From Sphingopyxis sp. PAMC25046 (lineage in GTDB: Bacteria > Pseudomonadota > Alphaproteobacteria > Sphingomonadales > Sphingomonadaceae): a DNA stretch of 64,000 nt. Numbering within the stretch: the stretch's first letter is position 1; each line of letters begins with the position of its first letter. Positions 9,244 through 16,100 of the stretch are shown piece after piece. Below the pieces are notes generated by a model, which was not told the DNA's origin, did no database searches, and saw only the letters and a program-made list of their open reading frames with translations. The stretch covers positions 930,001-994,000 of the forward strand of contig NZ_CP039250.1 of assembly GCF_004795895.1 (NCBI RefSeq), in the 5' to 3' direction. The position numbers and the translations under genes were made by a program.

Positions 9244-9672
9244 TTGTCCGAGCTTATCCCCGGAAAACCGCCAAAAACATCGCTTGTCGTCGTTGCTGCG
9301 GCGCTGGTTGACCGCGATGGGAGGCTGCTTGTCCAACAGCGTCCCGAAGGGCTGGCGATGGCTGGATTGTGGGAATTTCCGGGCGGCAAGCTCGAGCCCG
9401 GCGAGACCCCCGAGCAGGCACTGATTCGCGAGCTCGCCGAGGAGCTGGCGATCGACGTCGACCATGCCTGCCTTGCACCCGCCTGCTTTGCGAGCGACAT
9501 GCTGGGCGAGAGGCATTTGCTGCTCCTGCTTTACGTATGCCGCAAATGGCGTGGAACGCCGGTCGCGCAGCATGCGAGCGCGCTGCGCTGGGTGCGCCCG
9601 GTCGAGTTGCACGGCCTCGACATGCCGCCCGCCGACGCGCCGCTGATCGGGCTGATCGAGGCGCTGATCTAG
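9244..9672 (+). CDS. mutT: NUDIX hydrolase, MutT-type 8-oxo-dGTP diphosphatase
   Basis: Removes oxidised dGTP from the nucleotide pool. The 142-residue protein has the NUDIX box G48-x5-E54-x7-R62-E63-L-x-E66-E67, complete except that the box's final Gly is Ala69. The segment LVQQRPEGLAMAGLWEFPGG is typical of MutT/MutY C-terminal-like domains. The start is TTG at 9244. The stop codon shares its bases with the stop of the converging methyltransferase gene (CTAG, 4-bp overlap). Confidence 0.88.
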   Translation: MSELIPGKPPKTSLVVVAAALVDRDGRLLVQQRPEGLAMAGLWEFPGGKLEPGETPEQALIRELAEELAIDVDHACLAPACFASDMLGERHLLLLLYVCRKWRGTPVAQHASALRWVRPVELHGLDMPPADAPLIGLIEALI

Positions 9673-10520
9673 TCCTTCGGTTTCAACGCCTCGGCGAGCG
9701 AGGCCGTGCCGCTGCCACGCCGCGCGGGCTGCGGCTGGTCGGGATGCGGTGCCCAGCCGCTGAAATGGACGATGCGGAACGTTTCGGCGATGCGGCCGTC
9801 GGGGTCGGCCTGCGCCGCGAACGCTGCGGCGACCTGTGCCGCTTCGTCGCGGGTCAGCGGCGGCGGCGCGGGGGTGAGGCGGCTCGACAGGCCGACGGCG
9901 CGCAGGTCGCGCGCGAGCGCGAACCAATCGCCATAGCGCACCGTCAGCGCTTCGACGTCGACCACCGGAAGCGCGAAGCCGACGCGCTGGAGCAGATTGC
10001 CCATCGCGGCCAGGTCGATCTGAGGATGCAGCCGCGCGATCGACCGCACGCCGTCGGCCATCACCGCGCGGCGCAGGCGCGGCAGGCTGCCGTCGCCGAC
10101 GAAGGCGCCGAGCAGCAGCCCGTCGGGCGCGAGCAGTGCGCGGAGCCGCACGAGCGCGCCCGGTACGTCGTTGGCGCTGTCGAGCCCGCCCGGCCAGAGG
10201 ATGAGGTCGAAGCTACCGAAGGGCAGGTCGACCGCATCGACCTCCACCGCGATCGCCGCCGTCCGGCTTGCGAGCCCTGGCGCGGCCTCGATGATCGTAA
10301 GGTCGGTGCCGGTCGCGCGGAGATGATCGGTCAGCGCCGCGTCGAGCGCGCCGACGAGCAGCGTTCGGGGAAATTCGCGCGTCACCATCGTCAGCCGGTC
10401 GAGCAAGGTTTCGGCGATGATCGGCGCGAGGAAATTGGCGGTCGCGGGCAGGCGCGCCATACGGTCGCGCTGGGCACGGTGGCGGGCGGGCGAAAAGAGC
10501 GGGCGTGGGGATTGCGACAT
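9669..10520 (-). CDS. SAM-dependent methyltransferase, BioC/NDUFAF5-like
   Basis: The 283-residue protein has a class I methyltransferase-like core: a glycine/alanine loop region (LLVGALDAALTDHL), an acidic strand end (TIIEAAPG), and the post-core motif with FDLILWPGGLDSANDVPGALVRL and LLAPDGLLLGAF. Alphaproteobacterial homologues near comF and grxC are usually annotated as BioC-like or related to mitochondrial NDUFAF5. The substrate is not identifiable here. The frame runs upstream to 10643, but MSQSPRPLFSP at 10520 is the natural start. It is divergent from comF. Confidence 0.8.
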   Translation of the reverse strand: MSQSPRPLFSPARHRAQRDRMARLPATANFLAPIIAETLLDRLTMVTREFPRTLLVGALDAALTDHLRATGTDLTIIEAAPGLASRTAAIAVEVDAVDLPFGSFDLILWPGGLDSANDVPGALVRLRALLAPDGLLLGAFVGDGSLPRLRRAVMADGVRSIARLHPQIDLAAMGNLLQRVGFALPVVDVEALTVRYGDWFALARDLRAVGLSSRLTPAPPPLTRDEAAQVAAAFAAQADPDGRIAETFRIVHFSGWAPHPDQPQPARRGSGTASLAEALKPKD

Positions 10521-10544
10521 GCGCCGCTTGTGCCGTCCCCGGCG

Positions 10545-11423
10545 ATGCTTCACAACCCGCCGATGGCAAGGGCGACGGGGGATGCCGAAAAAACGGATGC
10601 GCCGACCGGAGCATGGCTCGGCGGTCTGCGCGCGATCGGGCACGCGATCGTCGATTATGCACTACCCCCGCGATGCCCGGCCTGCGGTGTCATCGTCGGC
10701 GACGATCGCCAATTCTGTCTCTCCTGCTGGTCCTCGCTCGATTTTTTGGGCGAGCCGGCGTGCGTGCATTGCTCGATTCCCCTTCCCGCCGCCGCACTCG
10801 GCGGCGCCTTGGCGTGCGGCGCGTGCCTGGCCGAGCCGCCGCCGTTCGACGGCGCGCCGGCGGCGCTCGCCTATGGCCCCGTCGCCCGCACCGTCGCGCT
10901 GCGGCTCAAATATGGGCGGCGGACGGGGCATGCACGACTGATGGCGCGACTGATGGCGCGCCAGCTCGCCCGGCTGGGTGAGGTCGACGCGGTCCTGCTC
11001 GTTCCGGTGCCCTTGCATCGCTGGCGGCTCTGGTCGCGCGGATTCAACCAGGCCGCGTTGCTCGCCGACGAACTGACGCGGCTGACCGGCGCGCCGCGCG
11101 ACCATCATCTGCTGCTCCGCGTCAAGTCGACCGCATCGCTCCGCGGCAAGGGACGCAAGGCGCGCGAGCGTATCGTCTCCGGTGCCTTCGCGCTGGCGCC
11201 GGGTGCCAACGCGCGCGCGGAGGGCAGGCATCTGGTGCTGGTCGACGACGTGCATGCGAGCGGGGCGACGCTCCGCGCCGCGGCGCGCGCGCTGCGGCGG
11301 AGCGGTGCTGCGCGCGTGTCGGCGCTGACCTGGGCGCGCGTCGTTCCGGACGCGGCCGGGGGCAACATATTTGACTTTGCTTCGTTGGATTCCGATATGC
11401 ACAGCGAAAGGATGACAGGATAG
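10545..11423 (+). CDS. ComF family protein (double zinc-ribbon plus phosphoribosyltransferase domain)
   Basis: Two N-terminal Cys pairs form a zinc-ribbon region (CPACG, CLSCW, CVHC, CGAC). A type I phosphoribosyltransferase-like domain follows, with VPVPLHRWRLWSRGFNQAALLA and the PRPP loop LVLVDDVHASGATL. ComF proteins support DNA uptake in competent bacteria and may act in DNA metabolism elsewhere. The start is ambiguous between ATG 10545 and ATG 10563. The long upstream extension of this frame runs through the NUDIX and methyltransferase region and is not part of the protein. It is followed 4 bp later by grxC. Confidence 0.87.
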   Translation: MLHNPPMARATGDAEKTDAPTGAWLGGLRAIGHAIVDYALPPRCPACGVIVGDDRQFCLSCWSSLDFLGEPACVHCSIPLPAAALGGALACGACLAEPPPFDGAPAALAYGPVARTVALRLKYGRRTGHARLMARLMARQLARLGEVDAVLLVPVPLHRWRLWSRGFNQAALLADELTRLTGAPRDHHLLLRVKSTASLRGKGRKARERIVSGAFALAPGANARAEGRHLVLVDDVHASGATLRAAARALRRSGAARVSALTWARVVPDAAGGNIFDFASLDSDMHSERMTG

Positions 11424-11427
11424 CCGC

Positions 11428-11688
11428 ATGGCCCAGATCGAAGTTTATACAAAGGCCTTCTGCCCCTACTGCACGCGCGCGAAGATGCTGCTGGACGGCA
11501 AGGGCGCTGATTTCCGTGAAATCGACGTGACGATGGACCGGGCGGGGTTCGAGGTGATGGTCAAACGCGCGAACGGGCGGCGCACCGTGCCGCAGGTCTT
11601 CGTCGACGGAAAACATGTCGGCGGCAGCGACGACCTCGCCGCGCTCGATGCGAAGGGCGAACTCGACGCGCTGATCGGAGCCGCCTGA
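11428..11688 (+). CDS. grxC: Glutaredoxin 3 (class I dithiol)
   Basis: An 86-residue thioredoxin-fold protein with the dithiol active site C12-P-Y-C15 and the glutathione-binding TVPQVF (cis-Pro) and GGSDDL segments. It reduces disulfides and glutathione mixed disulfides using GSH. It sits between comF and the DUF1178 gene with 3-4 bp gaps, so it is in a compact operon. Confidence 0.95.
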   Translation: MAQIEVYTKAFCPYCTRAKMLLDGKGADFREIDVTMDRAGFEVMVKRANGRRTVPQVFVDGKHVGGSDDLAALDAKGELDALIGAA

Positions 11689-11691
11689 CCC

Positions 11692-12153
11692 GTGATCGTG
11701 TTCGATCTTTGCTGCGCCGCCGGCGATCACCGGTTCGAAGCCTGGTTCGCAAGTAGCGACAGCTTCGCCGACCAGCAGGCCCGCGGCCTGATCGCCTGTC
11801 CGGTCTGCGGCGACAGCGCGGTGAAGAAGGCGGTGATGGCGCCGCGCGTGGGTGCGAAGTCCAATCAGGCCGCGATCGCGCCCGCTTCGAAAACGACCGA
11901 GCCCGAACCCGGCCCCGAACTGGTGCGCAAGCTGCTTGCCGACATCGCGGCGAAACAGGCGCAAATGCTACCGCAATCGCGCTGGGTCGGCCGCGAGTTT
12001 GCCGATGCCGCCCGCGCGATGCACGAAGGCCGCGCCGCCGAGGACCTGATCCACGGCCAGGCCTCGCCCGACGAGGCGCAGGCGCTTCGCGACGACGGGA
12101 TCGCCGCGATGCCCCTGCTGGTGCCGATCGTGCCGCCCGAAGCGGCCAATTGA
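11692..12153 (+). CDS. DUF1178 family protein
   Basis: A 153-residue cytosolic protein beginning MIVFDLCC, with a CPVC pair at C36/C39 that makes a zinc-ribbon with the N-terminal Cys residues. A variable middle linker and a conserved Trp-Val-Gly-Arg / FADAARAMHEGR / ASPDEAQAL C-terminus are typical of DUF1178. The function is unknown; in alphaproteobacteria it commonly travels with grxC and a carbon-nitrogen hydrolase. Translation starts at GTG 11692, 3 bp after grxC. Confidence 0.88.
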   Translation: MIVFDLCCAAGDHRFEAWFASSDSFADQQARGLIACPVCGDSAVKKAVMAPRVGAKSNQAAIAPASKTTEPEPGPELVRKLLADIAAKQAQMLPQSRWVGREFADAARAMHEGRAAEDLIHGQASPDEAQALRDDGIAAMPLLVPIVPPEAAN

Positions 12154-12202
12154 CCCAAGCCGATTGACGCTTTGCGCGCTGCGCCGCTACACGAGCGGCG
12201 GC

Positions 12203-12279
12203 GCACCCGTAGCTCAGCAGGATAGAGCATCAGATTCCTAATCTGGGGGCCACTGGTTCGAATCCAGTCGGGTGCACCA
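12203..12279 (+). tRNA. tRNA-Arg (anticodon CCT)
   Basis: A 77-nt cloverleaf: acceptor GCACCCG pairs with CGGGTGC, the D arm has AGCTCAGC, the anticodon stem TCAGA/TCTGG encloses loop TTCCTAA (anticodon CCT, reading AGG), and the T arm has GGTTCGAATCC. CCA is encoded in the genome at 12277-12279. No copy of the tRNA 3' end was noticed downstream, so it is not marked as an element attachment site. Confidence 0.95.
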
Positions 12280-12281
12280 TT

Positions 12282-12309
12282 CCAAGGTCAAAACCGGGCA
12301 CCACCTTGG
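12282..12309 (+). terminator. Possible hairpin after tRNA-Arg
   Basis: A 7-bp stem CCAAGGT / ACCTTGG with a 14-base loop lies directly after the tRNA. The long loop and weak T-tract make this uncertain. The rest of the gap to 12443 holds nothing I can identify. Confidence 0.3.
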
Positions 12310-12443
12310 CATTATATCGACACCAAAAACTTCGAAACCTGTGCCTGATGGTGCGCTGTCAGCATCATGGCATCGTGCCGCCCATCGAATGGCCGATTAT
12401 GATCGCCGGATCGATTCTTTGTTCTTTGGTATAAGCGTCGGTG

Positions 12444-13793
12444 CTAGTCATGGACGCTCGCACCTGAAATCCGCGCATCGCCATAGGCGTTATCGATCGC
12501 GCCTTCCTTGATGAAATCGCGCATCATCGCGAAATAGCCTTCTGCGAAACGCGTCGAGGTGCGGGTGCCGTCGGGCGCAGTCTCGAACAAGGTGATGCCA
12601 TGCTCGGCCTGCGGATAGACCGCGAGACTGAAGGGCTTGCCTGCATCGATCAGCGTACCGAGGCGGCGGCTCGTCTCCTTCGCGGGCGCCTGATAGTCGC
12701 GTCCGCCGAGCACCCAGAGCTGCGGCGTCCGGTTCGCGGTCAGCGTCGGCATAGGATCGTAGCGGAAGGGCGTGCCCCAGTCATAATTGGGGCCTTCGGC
12801 GCGCATCGCGGCTTCCTCGTGGGGGAGCAGCAGCCAGGTGATGTGACCATGGACGTCCTTGTACCAGCTCTCGCTGCGATATTTGGCCCGCACGGCATCA
12901 AACTCGGCGTAGCCGTCTTTAAAATTGCTCGCGAAAATCTCTCCCGCCGCGCGTGCGATTTCCTGCGCCTTGGCGATGATCTCGGGCGGATAGCCCTTGT
13001 CGGTCAGTTCCATCTCCATCTGCTGGAGATCCTCGTCGAGGATGCTGACCGCGAGGCCGAAGCTGACGATCACGAAGTCGGCGGGCGCGCGGTTGGCGGC
13101 GAGCGGCGCGACCCAGCCGCCCTGACTCGCGCCCTGATAGCCCACGCGCCCCGCACGTGCCCCGGCGAGCTTGCGCGCGGTCGCCATCGCGGCGATCGCA
13201 TCGTCTGCGAGCAGGTCGAAGTCCTGCGTATAGGTCCCGCCCGAAGTGCCGGTGCCGCGCTTGTCGTAGACGAAGACGCCGATGCCCACCGCAGGGAAGA
13301 GGCGTTGCAGGAAGTTGAAGCGCAGCGCCGCGTCGCGCTCGGCGCCGTGGACAAGTACAACGACGGGCACCTTGCCTGTACCCTTTGGCATGACGAGCTG
13401 CCCCTTGAGCGTCACGCCGTCGCGGCCGTTGAAATCGCTCTTGGCCACATCAAACGTCAAGCGCTGTCCCTCGGAGCCCGCGAAACGGATCGTCCCCGCG
13501 CTGCAGGCGCCGAAGCGGACGTCGATGCCGTCGGGACGGCCGATCCAGCCGTAGAGGCTCTGCCAGCCGCCGTCCCGTTGCGGCTTCAGCTCGCCCACCG
13601 CGCCGTCGAAGCTGCGCCAGCGCAGCCGGTCGTCTTCGAGCGGCGCGATGTCGACGATCCGCCCGTCGGCGAGCCTGTAGCTGCCGACATGGCATTCGCT
13701 ACCCTCGGCGGCGTGTGCCGCGCTCGATGTCGCGGCGAGTGCGACGGCGACGATGCAGGCGCGGAGCGTGGATGAAAGGCGTTGGTGCGGCAT
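12444..13793 (-). CDS. Secreted alpha/beta hydrolase
   Basis: The 449-residue protein has a signal peptide (MPHQRLSSTL start, cleavage near AHAA, about residue 27). A roughly 110-residue N-terminal domain is followed by an alpha/beta-hydrolase domain with oxyanion segment LVHGAERDA, the strand VFVYDKRGTGTSGG and nucleophile elbow GASQGG. Candidate acid and base residues are Asp in GGRDYQAP and His in AEHGI. This is the CocE/dienelactone-like hydrolase/peptidase layout; the substrate is unknown. A further in-frame extension to 13859 would overlap a dyad operator, so MPHQRL is preferred. Confidence 0.82.
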   Translation of the reverse strand: MPHQRLSSTLRACIVAVALAATSSAAHAAEGSECHVGSYRLADGRIVDIAPLEDDRLRWRSFDGAVGELKPQRDGGWQSLYGWIGRPDGIDVRFGACSAGTIRFAGSEGQRLTFDVAKSDFNGRDGVTLKGQLVMPKGTGKVPVVVLVHGAERDAALRFNFLQRLFPAVGIGVFVYDKRGTGTSGGTYTQDFDLLADDAIAAMATARKLAGARAGRVGYQGASQGGWVAPLAANRAPADFVIVSFGLAVSILDEDLQQMEMELTDKGYPPEIIAKAQEIARAAGEIFASNFKDGYAEFDAVRAKYRSESWYKDVHGHITWLLLPHEEAAMRAEGPNYDWGTPFRYDPMPTLTANRTPQLWVLGGRDYQAPAKETSRRLGTLIDAGKPFSLAVYPQAEHGITLFETAPDGTRTSTRFAEGYFAMMRDFIKEGAIDNAYGDARISGASVHD

Positions 13794-13836
13794 GATCTGT
13801 CCTGTCCCTTGTGCCAACCGGCGGAGTGCCGGCCAT

Positions 13837-13860
13837 AGTGTATTAATATAGCAATACACT
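13837..13860. promoter_or_regulatory. Operator-like inverted repeat upstream of the alpha/beta hydrolase
   Basis: Perfect 8-bp arms AGTGTATT and AATACACT are separated by 8 AT-rich bases, 44 bp upstream of the hydrolase start. The placement fits a dimeric repressor site overlapping the core promoter. The cognate regulator is unknown. Confidence 0.5.
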
Positions 13861-14003
13861 TAAGATGCGACAAGGCCGGTGATCGCGCCGTCCGCCTTGA
13901 CCCAGCGCGGCGACAGCGGACAAATCTCGCGCGGCCGTGCGAGGAGGTCGCGGCTTTCGATATGGGCGGCATAAAGCGGCGTTTTGCAGAAGCGCCTTTG
14001 CAT
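13860..14003 (-). CDS. Possible small ORF of 47 residues, unknown
   Basis: An ATG-initiated frame beginning MQRRFCKTPLYAAHIESRDL and ending ITGLVAS. It lies immediately upstream of the hydrolase promoter on the same strand. The residue mix looks coding, but no ribosome-binding site or family could be recognised, and its stop touches the inverted repeat. It may equally be the decayed end of a lost gene. Confidence 0.25.
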   Translation of the reverse strand: MQRRFCKTPLYAAHIESRDLLARPREICPLSPRWVKADGAITGLVAS

Positions 14004-14094
14004 CTTCTTCCAACCGCAGGCGCATTCCGGGCATTAGCGATTCAACGAGGCCGAAGTTTCCCAATGATCGGAGTGCCCGCCATACTCATGCCGG

Positions 14095-14319
14095 ATGCAC
14101 CACTTCCGAACAAGGCTGGGTCCGGGCCGGCGTTGTTTCAGCGGCTTTCGCAGCCGGCAGTTGCGGCGAGGCACGGGAACCGCGATCGAGTGGATCGACG
14201 ACAACAAGCACGAGGATCGCGCGCCGCACAAATATGCACTTGAAGATTTCGGTCTGGTCCGCTCCGATGTCGAAAAGGGGTTCGCGCCCTATCGAACCGC
14301 CTTCCTGGAGGGGAAATAG
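14095..14319 (+). pseudogene. Probable remnant: C-terminal end of a lost gene upstream of the SnoaL-like gene
   Basis: The last ~50 codons of this frame (from about 14170) read like a genuine protein C-terminus (IEWIDDNKHEDRAPHKYAL ... EKGFAPYRTAF). The residues before it are Arg-rich and low-quality, and no credible start is present. It ends 3 bp before the SnoaL-like gene, a spacing typical of operon partners. I cannot name the family. Confidence 0.35.
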
Positions 14320-14322
14320 ATC

Positions 14323-14772
14323 ATGACCGAAGCCGTCAACCTCGCTGCGATCGAGGAGATCAGGCTGCTCAAGGCGCGCTATCTGCGCGCGCTCGACACC
14401 AAGGACTGGCCGCTGCTGCGCAGCCTGCTGACCGACGACATGGTCGGCGATTTCCGCGAAATGCCGGGCGGCGAGCCCGACGAGCAATTGCTGACCACCG
14501 GCGCCGACGATTTTGTGGCGGGGGTCACCGCGGCGCTCGAAGGGGCCACGACCGTCCATCACGTACACAGTTTCGAAATCCGCTTCACCGGCGCGCGCGA
14601 CGCCGAGGGCATCTGGGCGATGGACGACCACTTCTGGGCAGGCGAGGGAAGCGACCTTGCCGGTCGCTCGCGTCACGGCTTCGGACATTATCATGATTGC
14701 TACCGTAAGGCGAGCGGACGCTGGCTGATCGCGAAGACCCGGCTCAGCCGCATCCGCGTCGAGCGCGACTGA
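14323..14772 (+). CDS. SnoaL-like / nuclear transport factor 2 family protein
   Basis: A 149-residue single-domain protein of the cone-shaped NTF2 fold: N-terminal helices (AIEEIRLLKARYLRALDTKDW), the LLTDDMVGDF strand, and later strands with His/Asp residues (TVHHVHSFEIRF, GHYHDCYRKASGRWLI). Members act as dehydratases, isomerases or ligand-binding proteins. The His and Asp residues facing the pocket suggest a SnoaL_4-type polyketide/steroid or aromatic substrate, but none can be named. The preceding frame appears to be a decayed partner gene. Confidence 0.8.
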   Translation: MTEAVNLAAIEEIRLLKARYLRALDTKDWPLLRSLLTDDMVGDFREMPGGEPDEQLLTTGADDFVAGVTAALEGATTVHHVHSFEIRFTGARDAEGIWAMDDHFWAGEGSDLAGRSRHGFGHYHDCYRKASGRWLIAKTRLSRIRVERD

Positions 14773-14794
14773 CGCGTTGACGCAGACGCCCCGG

Positions 14795-15061
14795 TCATTT
14801 GAGTTCGAAGAGCGTCGGCTCGTCGGGCGACGGGGTTTCGATGACCAGTAGTCCGAGGTGCATTGCCTGAGTGATCAGGTGCGCGCGGTTGCGGGCATTG
14901 AGTTTCAGCCGCACATTTTCGATGTGCCGTTCCACGGTACGCGGCGCGATATTGATTTCGATCGCGATCTGCTTGGCGGAGCAACCGACAGCTACCAATT
15001 CCAGTATCTGATGCTCGCGAAAGGTCAAATGCGGTTCTACGTTCAAAGCATTATGATGCAC
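14795..15061 (-). CDS. Small LuxR-type HTH transcriptional regulator
   Basis: The protein is essentially one GerE/LuxR helix-turn-helix domain: LTFREHQILELVAVGCSAK, then QIAIEINIAPRTVERHIENV, then RLKLNARNRAHLITQA. There is no receiver or autoinducer-binding domain. The GTG start at 15061 is preceded by AGGGG at good spacing and gives 88 residues; the frame can extend to GTG 15136 (113 residues). It is divergent from the Crp/Fnr-type gene and next to the amyloid-like locus, so a regulatory link is possible but unproven. Confidence 0.8.
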   Translation of the reverse strand: MHHNALNVEPHLTFREHQILELVAVGCSAKQIAIEINIAPRTVERHIENVRLKLNARNRAHLITQAMHLGLLVIETPSPDEPTLFELK

Positions 15062-15253
15062 GGTGCAATCCCCTGACACCCAAGGCGTGGACTTTTTTGC
15101 GACCGACGAGCATCTTTTGCGCGGCAAAGCCGCCACCCACCTGCTCTGGTGAGGAGCATATCGCTTTGCGAGCTGTTTAGCAATTAACGCAAGCTAATTA
15201 AGTATATGGCGGCACTCGTTGTGCCGATACAGCTATGGTGCTGGAATCCAAAT

Positions 15254-15285
15254 GTATATTCCCCGAAAACGCTAAGGAATTATAC
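15254..15285. promoter_or_regulatory. Imperfect dyad in the LuxR / Crp-Fnr intergenic region
   Basis: GTATATTCC and GGAATTATAC form a dyad with one base of asymmetry, spaced by 13 bases. It lies in the 358-bp AT-enriched gap between the two divergent regulator genes. No FNR-type TTGAT-N4-ATCAA box was seen here. The rest of the gap shows no other clear element. Confidence 0.3.
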
Positions 15286-15419
15286 GTAAGTGATTCATCT
15301 AAGCCATTCCTACACACGAATTCCTAGGTCTTTCCCCGGATGGATTTGAGGTCCGCAAAGGCAGATGAGACTCGCAAACGGGGTCGCCGCAAATACCAAT
15401 TCCAGATTGGAGACGTGGC

Positions 15420-16100
15420 GTGCAAGGTCTGTCGAGGGAAGTTCATCGCGGGGCGATTCCGCAGGATACCATCCTGAAATTTCGTAAGGGCGAAATCATA
15501 TTTTCGCAGGGCGATCCCGGCGATTGCTGGTTCGAAGTCATCTCCGGCACCGTCCGGACCTGTCATTTCCACGTCGACGGACATCGCCAGCTGACCGGCT
15601 TTTTCTATCAGGGCGACGTGTTCGGTGTCGAATATGGCGCGCGCGACGCCGCGGCCGAGGCCGTGACGAACGCCGTCCTGGCGCGCCGTCCCGCATCGAA
15701 CGGCGGGCCCGACGCGCCGGGGCAGAGCCGGGCCCTCGAACGCGCGCTCGACAGCGCTAACCAATGTATATTCCTGCTCGGCCGCCGCAACGCGAACGAA
15801 CGCGTCGCGGCGTTCCTGTTGATCGCCGCGAAGCGATTGTCGGCGATCGGCAGCGTTCCCCTGCCGATGACGCGCGGCGACATCGCCGATCATCTGGGGC
15901 TGACGATCCACACGGTCAGCCGCACCATATCGGGCTTCGTCCGACAGGGCCTGATCGAGCTCGACGGACCGCAATCGTGCCGGCTGCTCGATCTCGACGG
16001 ACTGCGCGCCATCGCCGGCGAAGAGGCGGGGATGGCGATCGACAGAATCGGTGCGATGCGGGTGCGTCCCCCCTTCGCCGGGCAGGAGCTGGGAGCATGA
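15420..16100 (+). CDS. Crp/Fnr-family transcriptional regulator
   Basis: The 226-residue protein has an N-terminal cyclic-nucleotide-binding-type barrel (FRKGEIIFSQGDPGDCWFEV ... GFFYQGDVFGVEYG) and a C-terminal winged helix with the Crp/Fnr recognition segment MTRGDIADHLGLTIHTVSRT. The Cys-rich N-terminus of oxygen-sensing FNR is absent, so it is closer to the FixK type. Start is GTG 15420. Its stop overlaps the start of the FapF-like gene (ATGA), so regulator and outer-membrane protein are translationally coupled. Confidence 0.9.
   Translation: MQGLSREVHRGAIPQDTILKFRKGEIIFSQGDPGDCWFEVISGTVRTCHFHVDGHRQLTGFFYQGDVFGVEYGARDAAAEAVTNAVLARRPASNGGPDAPGQSRALERALDSANQCIFLLGRRNANERVAAFLLIAAKRLSAIGSVPLPMTRGDIADHLGLTIHTVSRTISGFVRQGLIELDGPQSCRLLDLDGLRAIAGEEAGMAIDRIGAMRVRPPFAGQELGA

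Noticed and set aside
9369..11423. Apparent 684-residue NUDIX-ComF fusion frame
   Set aside because: The part before 10545 is an out-of-frame reading of the NUDIX gene and the antisense of the methyltransferase; only the ComF part is protein-like.
12203..12443. tRNA-Arg as an integration site for a mobile element
   Set aside because: No integrase, no repeat of the tRNA 3' end and no compositional break was noticed downstream. XerD at 5111 is the housekeeping recombinase.
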